Origin: JAIPEK01 sp041685935
Lineage (GTDB): Bacteria > Desulfobacterota > Desulfobacteria > Desulfobacterales > Desulfobacteraceae
Direction: 5' to 3'
NCBI GenBank assembly: GCA_041685935.1
Contig: JAWLES010000069.1
Location: forward strand, 1-11,900
Length of the DNA stretch: 11,900 nucleotides
Below are positions 1 through 5,847 of the stretch, piece by piece; position 1 is the first letter of the stretch; each line of letters starts with the position of its first letter. The translations under genes and the position numbers were made by a program. The notes under the pieces are model-generated. The model ran no database searches, was not told where the DNA came from, and saw only the letters and a program-made list of their open reading frames with translations.

Positions 1-1
1 T

Positions 2-22
2 GTCATGAAGGAAAAGGATTAA
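2..22 (+). CDS. C-terminal end of an upstream gene (partial)
   Basis: The frame starting at base 2 reads Val-Met-Lys-Glu-Lys-Asp and stops at TAA (20-22). The stop overlaps the AAGGAG ribosome binding site (21-26) of the next gene, a typical operon junction. GldG-family genes usually follow a GldF-like ABC permease gene, so this is probably the tail of such a permease. Only six residues are visible, so the identity is inferred from context alone. Confidence 0.35.
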   Translation, partial: VMKEKD

Positions 23-31
23 GGAGAAAAA

Positions 32-2239
32 ATGAAAAGCATCAGTTTCAAAGAAAGACATTTCAAATTCCTTATATATATAGTTGTGATCGCCCTTTTG
101 AATATCGCAGGAGCATCTCTTTTCTTCCGGATCGACCTGACACGGGATAAAAAATTTTCCCTGTCACCCGTGAGTAAAGAAGTGGTTTCCACTCTCTCGG
201 AACCGTTAACCATAAAGGCGTTTTTCACAAACAACCTCCCCGCCCCCCACAACAACACCGAGCGGTACCTCAGGGACCTTATGGAAGAGTACAGCATCAA
301 CGGCGGCCGGCTTTTCAATTATGAGTTTCACAATGTAACCGAAAAAAGAGGCGGCATGTCAAAGGCTGATGAAAACCGTCAACTTGCCAGGGACTACGGC
401 ATAAGACCCGTAGAGATCCAGACTGTGGAAAATGATGAAGTCAAGTTCAAAAAAGCCTACATGGGCCTGGTGATGATCCATGGAGACATGGTGGAAAAAA
501 TCGGTGCGGTCAAGTCCACAGACGGGCTGGAGTACAAGATCACCACCGCCGTTCAGAAACTCAACAACAAAGTCAGCACCCTTTTGAGCCTTGAGGACAA
601 GATCAACGTCAAGCTGTACCTCTCCTCCTCTTTAAATTCCGTGGCTCCTTATATCGGGCTTGAAGGCCTGTCCGGACTGCCGGAACAGTTCAGGGAAAGC
701 ATGGAAGAGCTCAATAAAAAACACCTGGGCAAAATCGAGTATGAGCATGTAAACCCATCCAACCGGGAGGAACAGTCCAGACTTGCGGAAAAGCACAATC
801 TGATCGAGCTGGAGTGGCCGGATATCGATGAAAAGGGCCTGGAATCCGGGACCGGCATTGCCGGCGTCGTGGTGCAGTACAAAAATGAAACCCGCACACT
901 CCCGGCCATCAACAGTGTGGATCTGCCTTTTGTGGGAACCACCTACCAGCTTATTCCCACGGACCGGCTCAGGGAAAAAATAGCAGGAACCCTGGAGACC
1001 ATGATCGGCATCAACCGGAAAGTCGGATATGTTTCCGACCACGGCACCCCGTCTTTAACACCGGGACAAATGGAAATGATGCAGGGCCGCAACAGCAGTG
1101 AAATGGAAATATTCAACCGGCTGATCTCCCAAAGGTACAGTGTCAAAAACATACCCTTAAAGAAAAACGATATTCCCGAAGATTTAAACAGTCTGATTGT
1201 ATGCGGTCCCACGGAATCGTTCTCTGATCACGAGCTTTTCAAAATTGACCAGGCCCTGATGAAGGGAACCAATATCGCCTTTTTCATCGACTCGTTCAAA
1301 CAGAGCTCTTCCGGCGGCATGCAGACGTCGGGCGGCCCCTCTTTTAAGCCGGCTGACACAGGGCTTGGAAAACTGCTCGAACACTACGGAATCAGCGTGA
1401 AAAACGCCTACGTCCTGGACAGAAACTGTTACAAACAGACCATGCCCCGGGAACGCGGCGGCGGGCAGCAGAGCATTCATTTCATCCCGGTTGTCAAAGA
1501 CCGGCATATCAACAACTCCCCCGGATACATGAAAAACATCAAAGGTCTTGTAACCATGCAGGCATCCCCTCTTGAGCTTGTAAACGAAAACATTGACCCG
1601 GAAAGGGTGAACCCGGTCAAGCTTCTGAGCTCGTCTGACGAATCATGGCTCATGGAAGACAGGATCAATCTGAACCCGATGTTCATACAACCGCCTGAAA
1701 CACAGGAGGAGATGAGTTCCTATCCACTCGCCTACATGCTTGAGGGAGAATTCACAAGCTTTTTCAAAGACCGGGAAATTCCGGAAACGGAAGTGAACGA
1801 ACAAAAGATGGATGAAAATGGTGAAAAAGTAACAGGCGGCGCTGACGGGAATGGTTTGAATTTGGAAGGCCTGTTATCCGCAAACCGAAAAGTCGATCAG
1901 GGCAAAAAATCAAAAATATTTGTCATTGCCACCTCAAAAATGCTCAACAACCAGCTTCTGGATGAAGAGGGCAGGACCACCAACGCAACTTTTGTTCTCA
2001 ACGTGATTGACCACCTGAACGACCAGGACCGGATTGCCGCCATGAGAAGCAAACACCAGAGCCTAAACCCCCTTGATGAAACCACATCCATGACAAGAGA
2101 TTTTGTGAAAGCGTTCAACATCGCAGTCCTGCCCTGCCTTGTCATCTTTGCGGGATTCTGCGTATGGATCACCCGGTCGATCAGAAAAAAACGAATCAAA
2201 TCCGCGTTCCAGAACCGAGAAGGAGGGGGTAAACAATGA
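32..2239 (+). CDS. GldG-family ABC transporter auxiliary protein
   Basis: This 735-residue protein has one membrane segment near the N-terminus (about residues 12-32) and another near the C-terminus (about 695-715), followed by a basic tail. Most of the protein should therefore lie outside the cytoplasm. Just after the first segment, the stretch R-I-D-L-T-R-D-K through S-L-S-P and a hydrophobic strand ending in NNLP matches the start of the GldG N-terminal domain (DUF7088). The middle part fits the ABC-transporter auxiliary domain. It includes a Rossmann-like stretch at about 385-420 (VCGP, then a GTNIAFFID strand). GldG works with the GldF permease and GldA ATPase in gliding Bacteroidetes, but homologues are common in non-gliding bacteria, where the substrate is unknown. 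The start is set by AAGGAG at 21-26, five bases upstream. The stop overlaps the next start as ATGA. I give no symbol because gliding is not implied. Confidence 0.85.
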   Translation: MKSISFKERHFKFLIYIVVIALLNIAGASLFFRIDLTRDKKFSLSPVSKEVVSTLSEPLTIKAFFTNNLPAPHNNTERYLRDLMEEYSINGGRLFNYEFHNVTEKRGGMSKADENRQLARDYGIRPVEIQTVENDEVKFKKAYMGLVMIHGDMVEKIGAVKSTDGLEYKITTAVQKLNNKVSTLLSLEDKINVKLYLSSSLNSVAPYIGLEGLSGLPEQFRESMEELNKKHLGKIEYEHVNPSNREEQSRLAEKHNLIELEWPDIDEKGLESGTGIAGVVVQYKNETRTLPAINSVDLPFVGTTYQLIPTDRLREKIAGTLETMIGINRKVGYVSDHGTPSLTPGQMEMMQGRNSSEMEIFNRLISQRYSVKNIPLKKNDIPEDLNSLIVCGPTESFSDHELFKIDQALMKGTNIAFFIDSFKQSSSGGMQTSGGPSFKPADTGLGKLLEHYGISVKNAYVLDRNCYKQTMPRERGGGQQSIHFIPVVKDRHINNSPGYMKNIKGLVTMQASPLELVNENIDPERVNPVKLLSSSDESWLMEDRINLNPMFIQPPETQEEMSSYPLAYMLEGEFTSFFKDREIPETEVNEQKMDENGEKVTGGADGNGLNLEGLLSANRKVDQGKKSKIFVIATSKMLNNQLLDEEGRTTNATFVLNVIDHLNDQDRIAAMRSKHQSLNPLDETTSMTRDFVKAFNIAVLPCLVIFAGFCVWITRSIRKKRIKSAFQNREGGGKQ

Positions 2240-3174
2240 AAAAAGAGTATATCCTTCTTTTCGCCTTGATTGTCGGACTTTCCGCATACCTCGTGGTCCA
2301 GAGCAGCGGAGAGAGGCACTACACACTGCCGGAACCGGACACCGTCAAGGCGACTGATATCAAAAAATTTGAAATTGTGAAAAATGGCGATCGCACGGAC
2401 GTAATGAAAAAAGACGGAGCCTGGAGTGTCACGGACCGGCATTTTCCAGCGGATGAAGCCAAAGTCGAGGAGATGACCAACGCCATCGAAAAGCTAAAGG
2501 TTACCGCACTTGTATCGGAAAAGAAGGATTTCCGGCGCTACGGCCTGAATGAAGACAACAGGATCAAAGTCACTGCCAAAGGAGATCCCGGCCGCACCAC
2601 ACGGGTTTTCATCGGAAAGGTCGCCCCCACCCGCAATCACACCTTTGTCAGACTCGAAGACGACAATCGTGTCTATCATGCAGCAGGCAACCTGGAAAGG
2701 ATCTTCAACCGGTCCGTATCCGAAATAAGGAACAAGCAGGTGATTGAAATCGACAGGGACGGTATCAGCAGCATGGAAATCAAAAAAAACGGGCGGAAAA
2801 AGAGGCTTGAAAAATCCGAGGGCCGGGATGGCGCCCCTCCTTCATGGCAATCCGAAACCGGCTCCAAAATAGATGAACAGGCGGTGCAAAGTCTATTGGC
2901 AAACCTGACCGGCCTGACCTGTTCAAAATACCTGGACATGCAGAATTCAGAAAACCAGCCCGGCAAGAACCCTTTTTTGACCATCACTCTTGAGGGGGAT
3001 CAGGCCGTCAGCCTGGAGGTGTTCGGGAAAAACGATCAGGGTCTATACCCTGCCCGGTCCTCGCAAAACAGATATCCGTTTCTTATAGAAGAGTTTAAAG
3101 CCGAAAATATCATTTCCGATACGGATACCATTATGGGCGTCAAACTGGAAAAGTCGGATGAAAAAGCTTCTTAG
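2236..3174 (+). CDS. DUF4340 domain-containing membrane-anchored protein
   Basis: The 312-residue protein has an N-terminal hydrophobic helix (about residues 4-21) with no obvious lipobox or signal-peptidase site, so it is probably a membrane anchor. The rest is hydrophilic and presumably periplasmic. Residues about 35-165 show the DUF4340 pattern: a strand pair ending in a 'DGAWSVT' turn, a helix leading to the VSEKKDFRRYGLNE segment, and then strands with FIGK and a VRLEDDNRVYHA segment. DUF4340 proteins very often follow GldG-type genes and are thought to be accessory parts of the same ABC system; their molecular role is unknown. The start overlaps the previous stop (ATGA) and has a strong purine-rich site, AGGAGGGGG at 2221-2229. 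Nothing suggests truncation. Confidence 0.85.
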   Translation: MKKEYILLFALIVGLSAYLVVQSSGERHYTLPEPDTVKATDIKKFEIVKNGDRTDVMKKDGAWSVTDRHFPADEAKVEEMTNAIEKLKVTALVSEKKDFRRYGLNEDNRIKVTAKGDPGRTTRVFIGKVAPTRNHTFVRLEDDNRVYHAAGNLERIFNRSVSEIRNKQVIEIDRDGISSMEIKKNGRKKRLEKSEGRDGAPPSWQSETGSKIDEQAVQSLLANLTGLTCSKYLDMQNSENQPGKNPFLTITLEGDQAVSLEVFGKNDQGLYPARSSQNRYPFLIEEFKAENIISDTDTIMGVKLEKSDEKAS

Positions 3175-3880
3175 AATCTGGTACCAGCCTTACAAATGGC
3201 TGGTGGCAGCCCCCTGCATAGGGATTGCCACCCTGCTCCTGGGGACGGTGTGCATTCTGGCCGCCTTCCTTTTCGGCCAGAATGCGGCCAACGCCGTAGC
3301 TGTACTTTGGTCCAGAATCAGCTGCTTTGTTATTCCCGTAAAAGTCCGGATTACCGGAAAAGAACTGTACAGCCGGAGCAGGTCCTACATTATCGTGGCC
3401 AACCACCAGAGCATGGCGGACATCCCGGTCATTCACGGCTGGATAGGACTTAAAATCAAGTGGATCATAAAAAAAGAGCTGGAGCATATCCCGGTTTTCG
3501 GATATGCCTGCAAAAAGCTCGGGTGTATCTACATTGACCGCCACAACAGAGAATCCGCCATAAGATCCATCCAGGATGCGGGTAAAAAAATGAAAAGCGG
3601 CTCTTCAGTCATTTTTTTTCCCGAAGGGACCAGAACAAGGGACGGCCGAATCCAGCCGTTTAAAAAAGGCGCTTTCAGGTTTGCAAAAGACACCGGCATT
3701 CCAGTACTGCCCATCACCATTAAAAACACCATCAAAATACTTCCCCCTGAAACCCTTGACCTCTTTCCGGGCACGGCCATGGTTCAAATCCACCCTCCCG
3801 TGGACCTGTCACATGTTCCGGACAACGAACTTAACCACGCAGTCTCACGCATAAGAGACACCATTTCAAGCACGCTATAA
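3158..3880 (+). CDS. plsC: 1-acyl-sn-glycerol-3-phosphate acyltransferase (PlsC)
   Basis: The 240-residue protein belongs to the PlsC/LPLAT family, which moves an acyl chain to the sn-2 position of lysophosphatidic acid to make phosphatidic acid at the inner membrane. All four family blocks are visible. The catalytic H-X4-D is His83 to Asp88 in NHQSMAD. Block II is the KWIIKKELEHIPVFG stretch (about 101-115). Block III is FPEGTR at 154-159. Block IV is the VLPITI strand (about 183-188). A hydrophobic N-terminal segment (about 14-40) fits membrane attachment. The start lies 17 bases inside the preceding DUF4340 gene with only a weak GGAAAAG site, so translation is probably coupled. No other in-frame ATG precedes the catalytic block. 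Substrate specificity within the family cannot be read from sequence, so a related lysophospholipid acyltransferase role remains possible. Confidence 0.9.
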   Translation: MKKLLRIWYQPYKWLVAAPCIGIATLLLGTVCILAAFLFGQNAANAVAVLWSRISCFVIPVKVRITGKELYSRSRSYIIVANHQSMADIPVIHGWIGLKIKWIIKKELEHIPVFGYACKKLGCIYIDRHNRESAIRSIQDAGKKMKSGSSVIFFPEGTRTRDGRIQPFKKGAFRFAKDTGIPVLPITIKNTIKILPPETLDLFPGTAMVQIHPPVDLSHVPDNELNHAVSRIRDTISSTL

Positions 3881-4000
3881 CCGCAGCCGACTGCAGCCGG
3901 TAAAACCCCGGACCCGCAACCGCCAGTCAGCCCGATTCACCCTGATCCTTTCATCTTCGACCCCTGCTCGGGATTCGGCTACCACCAAACTCCACTAAGG
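3881..4000 (+). terminator. Possible Rho-dependent terminator region after plsC
   Basis: I see no GC-rich hairpin followed by a T run after the plsC stop. Instead the region is C-rich and G-poor: bases 3901-4000 contain 41 C and 17 G. Such a C>G stretch is typical of Rho loading sites. A small direct repeat of GCAGCCG (3883-3889 and 3893-3899) lies right after the stop. The call is an inference from composition only; the upstream transcript may instead read through into mraZ. Confidence 0.3.
3981..3997 (-). promoter_or_regulatory. Inverted pair of GTGG boxes, possible upstream MraZ operator
   Basis: On the minus strand this reads TAGTGGAGTTTGGTGGT. It holds two GTGG cores exactly 10 bases apart (complement of CCAC at 3992-3995 and 3982-3985). 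The nine bases ACTCCACTA (3989-3997) are the exact reverse complement of TAGTGGAGT at 4087-4095, in the box array just before mraZ. Ten-base spacing of TGG cores is how known MraZ operators are built. Binding here is an inference. Confidence 0.4.
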
Positions 4001-4001
4001 C

Positions 4002-4048
4002 AAAATTTCGATTTTTATTCGTTTTTTTTAAAAAAAATGAATTTTTTT
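4002..4048. other. A/T-rich tract with a T8A8 palindrome upstream of mraZ promoter
   Basis: Nearly every base here is A or T. It contains a perfect 16-base palindrome, eight T then eight A (4022-4037), followed by a second T run (4042-4048). It sits directly upstream of the TTGACT element at 4050-4055. That is where an UP element for RNA polymerase alpha subunits or an intrinsically curved or rigid A-tract would be found. A/T-only stems are possible here (AAAAT-TTCG-ATTTT at 4002-4015; A7-TGAA-T7 at 4031-4048), but they are too weak to call terminators. Confidence 0.45.
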
Positions 4049-4049
4049 C

Positions 4050-4078
4050 TTGACTTATGTTGAATTTTTCGCAATCTT
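4050..4078 (+). promoter_or_regulatory. Candidate sigma70-type promoter of the dcw cluster
   Basis: TTGACT (4050-4055) matches five of six bases of the -35 consensus. With a 17-base spacer the -10 would be AATCTT (4073-4078), which matches only three of six positions but keeps the A at the second and T at the sixth. The start would then lie near 4085, giving a leader of roughly 45 bases. The A/T tract upstream could make up for the weak -10. An alternative pairing is TTGAAT (4060-4065) with CATAGT (4085-4090), which needs a 19-base spacer. Confidence 0.45.
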
Positions 4079-4125
4079 GGGAAGCATAGTGGAGTAAAGT
4101 GGAAGTTAAGTAGATTTCGATGGGG
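4078..4125 (+). promoter_or_regulatory. mraZ: Row of TGG boxes, probable MraZ autoregulatory operator
   Basis: TGG cores occur at 4078 (TGGGA), 4090 (TGGAG), 4100 (TGGAA) and 4121 (TGGGG), with a degenerate TAG at 4111 filling the gap. The spacing is 12, 10, 11 and 10 bases, about one helical turn each. The best two units are exact AGTGGA repeats at 4088-4093 and 4098-4103. MraZ of Escherichia coli binds TGGGN repeats with five-base spacers and represses its own cluster; Mycoplasma MraZ uses AAAGTG-type boxes, and AAAGTGG occurs here at 4096-4102. The row would cover the predicted transcription start, which fits repression. Confidence 0.6.
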
Positions 4126-4129
4126 TGCA

Positions 4130-4570
4130 ATGTTCAGGTCAAGCTCATTCCATACAATAGACCCGAAAGGGCGGATTATAATTCCGGCAAGGTTCCGGGA
4201 AGTCATCCGTTCGGGCGGTGGTGACGGAGTGATGATTTCAGGTCTGGACGGCGGACTCTGTGCCTATACATTCGACGAATGGCGGAATATTGAAAAGAAG
4301 GTTCTGGCGGCAAAAAGCAAGCACATGACCAAGTTTAAGCGCATCTTCATCGGGAACGCTTGTGAATGCATGTGTGACAAACAGGAGCGGATCCTTATTC
4401 CCCAGTCACTGAGAGAGTATGCTGGTCTTGAAAAGGACATCGTGCTCGTGGGACTGCTGGACCATTTTGAAATATGGTCAAAGGAAAAGTGGGAGCGTGA
4501 AAATCAAATCATGGAACAGGAGCTTGAAAAAGAAGAAGTCAGAGAAGAAATAGCAGCTCTGGGGCTTTAA
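4130..4570 (+). CDS. mraZ: MraZ, transcriptional regulator of the division/cell wall cluster
   Basis: The 146-residue protein has the two tandem AbrB/SpoVT-like half-domains of MraZ, which assembles into a ring and binds its own promoter. The N-terminal copy opens with MFRSSSFHTIDPKGR, where the D-x-x-x-R motif is Asp11 to Arg15, followed by IIIPARFR. The second copy has Asp83-Lys-Gln-Glu-Arg87 followed by ILIPQSLREYAGL. The usual glycine of the second D-x-x-G-R is replaced by Glu86, which is uncommon but leaves Asp and Arg intact. The C-terminus (about 116-141) is a charged helix. ATG at 4130 is the only sensible start; there is no good Shine-Dalgarno site, only GGGG (4122-4125) four bases upstream. 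It heads the dcw operon, with TGG boxes directly in front. Confidence 0.95.
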   Translation: MFRSSSFHTIDPKGRIIIPARFREVIRSGGGDGVMISGLDGGLCAYTFDEWRNIEKKVLAAKSKHMTKFKRIFIGNACECMCDKQERILIPQSLREYAGLEKDIVLVGLLDHFEIWSKEKWERENQIMEQELEKEEVREEIAALGL

Positions 4571-4571
4571 A

Positions 4572-5510
4572 ATGGGTTTTGAGCATACACCGGTGATGCC
4601 GGAACAGGTGCGGCATTACCTGAACCTCAAACCCGGCAACACTTGTATCGACTGTACCCTCGGGGGATGCGGGCACGCGGTGGAAAGTATTCAGGCCGTT
4701 CTGCCGAACGGAAGGCTTATCGGCATAGACCAGGACATCGCGGCGGTTGAGAATGCTCAAACCGTTTTGGAACCATACAAAGAGAATACAACAATTGTTC
4801 ATGACAATTTTGCAAATATTGTTTCCATTCTTGAGTCCCTCGGAATCAAGGGAGCCGACGGAATTCTTCTGGATCTGGGCCTGTCACTGAACCAGCTTAG
4901 AAACAGCACCCGCGGATTCAGCTTCCAGGCGGATGAGCCACTGGACATGAGGATGGATACAAGGGGAGAGACAACAGCCGAGCATATAGTTAACAATTAC
5001 AGCGAAAAAGAACTGGCTGACATTTTTTTCAGGTTCGGAGAAGAAAGAATGGCCGGAAAAATAGCCCGGAAAATTATCCGCACGCGCATGACTGAACCGA
5101 TACAGTCAGGCAGGGAACTGGCACGGATCGTCAGGGATGCGATTCCGGCCAAAGTCGCCTTCAAAAAAAAGACACATCCGGCCACAAAGGTTTTCCAGGC
5201 TTTAAGGATCAGCGTGAACAAAGAGCTTCAAAAGCTTGAAACATTCATGGACAAGGTGCCGGAGCTTTTAAACAAAAACGGCAGGCTTGTGGTAATCTCG
5301 TTTCATTCCCTTGAGGACCGTATCGTCAAACAGAAAATCAGGGGGTTTGAAAAAGGATGCACTTGCCCGTCAATCTTTCCGGAATGCACCTGCGGTTTTC
5401 AGCAAAAGCTCAAGGCGGTTATTAAAAAACCGGTGACACCATCCCGGGAAGAGATTGACCGCAACCCCATGGCAAGAAGCGCCAAGATTAGAGTCGCCCA
5501 AAGGGTATAG
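4572..5510 (+). CDS. rsmH: 16S rRNA (cytosine(1402)-N4)-methyltransferase RsmH (MraW)
   Basis: The 312-residue protein has the usual length and motif order of RsmH, which N4-methylates C1402 in the decoding centre of 16S rRNA using S-adenosylmethionine. It begins with HTPVMPEQV. The SAM loop is DCTLGGCGHA (27-36), followed by an acidic strand end in GIDQD (51-55). The DLGLSLNQL stretch (101-109) with RGFSF (114-118) is characteristic, as is VISFHSLEDR. Near the C-terminus there is a C-x-C-x6-C-x-C cluster (263-274), then a KPVTPSREEIDRNPMARSAKIR segment typical of the family. The start follows the mraZ stop by one base, so translation is probably coupled. An oddity is Cys at 25, 28 and 33 around the SAM loop, where Gly, Ala or similar is more usual. 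Confidence 0.96.
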   Translation: MGFEHTPVMPEQVRHYLNLKPGNTCIDCTLGGCGHAVESIQAVLPNGRLIGIDQDIAAVENAQTVLEPYKENTTIVHDNFANIVSILESLGIKGADGILLDLGLSLNQLRNSTRGFSFQADEPLDMRMDTRGETTAEHIVNNYSEKELADIFFRFGEERMAGKIARKIIRTRMTEPIQSGRELARIVRDAIPAKVAFKKKTHPATKVFQALRISVNKELQKLETFMDKVPELLNKNGRLVVISFHSLEDRIVKQKIRGFEKGCTCPSIFPECTCGFQQKLKAVIKKPVTPSREEIDRNPMARSAKIRVAQRV

Positions 5511-5514
5511 CAGT

Positions 5515-5847
5515 ATGGCCAACAGGTATAAATCAGAAGCGGCACCCAAACAAAAACCCGGCAAAGGGGGAAGGTGGATTGTTATTATTATTTTGCTGAT
5601 CTGCGAGCTTTTTGTTTATACAACGATCCGGCTTGAATCCATACACACGAAACACGAGATTGACCGGGCAGAGGCGGAAACTTCCAGGCTTGCATCCCGA
5701 ACCACCGCACTGATCGTGGAAAAGGAGAGGCTCGGGTCACCTGAACGGATCACAAAAATTGCAAAATCAAGACTGAACATGTCCATGCCCTCATCGGATC
5801 AGGTCATTTATATTGAACAGCATGAGTTATATGGCAAAAGACAATAA
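5515..5847 (+). CDS. ftsL: Cell division protein FtsL
   Basis: A 110-residue bitopic protein: short basic cytoplasmic tail (1-20), one membrane helix (about 21-38), then a periplasmic helix rich in Glu, Arg and Lys (about 40-75) that fits the FtsL coiled coil. The SPERITKIAKSRLNM segment (75-89) followed by PSSDQVIYI is the usual C-terminal signature. FtsL pairs with FtsB and bridges FtsQ to FtsWI in the divisome. FtsL sequences diverge quickly, so identification also relies on its place between rsmH and ftsI. I chose ATG 5515 over an in-frame ATG at 5455. The longer start would overlap rsmH by 56 bases and add a proline-rich extension, whereas 5515 has AAGGG at 5501-5505 and lies four bases after the rsmH stop. 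Confidence 0.88.
   Translation: MANRYKSEAAPKQKPGKGGRWIVIIILLICELFVYTTIRLESIHTKHEIDRAEAETSRLASRTTALIVEKERLGSPERITKIAKSRLNMSMPSSDQVIYIEQHELYGKRQ

Noticed and set aside
1897..2442. Minus-strand reading frame of 181 codons across the GldG/DUF4340 junction
   Set aside because: It is antisense to two well-supported overlapping genes and shows no recognisable domain.
3897..3911. CCGG-TAAAACC-CCGG hairpin after plsC as an intrinsic terminator
   Set aside because: The stem is only four base pairs and no T run follows it.
4002..4048. A/T-only hairpins with T runs as an intrinsic terminator
   Set aside because: The stems hold only A-T pairs and would be too weak. Position before a -35 element suggests a promoter role instead.
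5455..5514. Longer FtsL start adding 20 residues
   Set aside because: It would overlap rsmH by 56 bases and lacks a binding site; ATG 5515 has AAGGG at a suitable distance.
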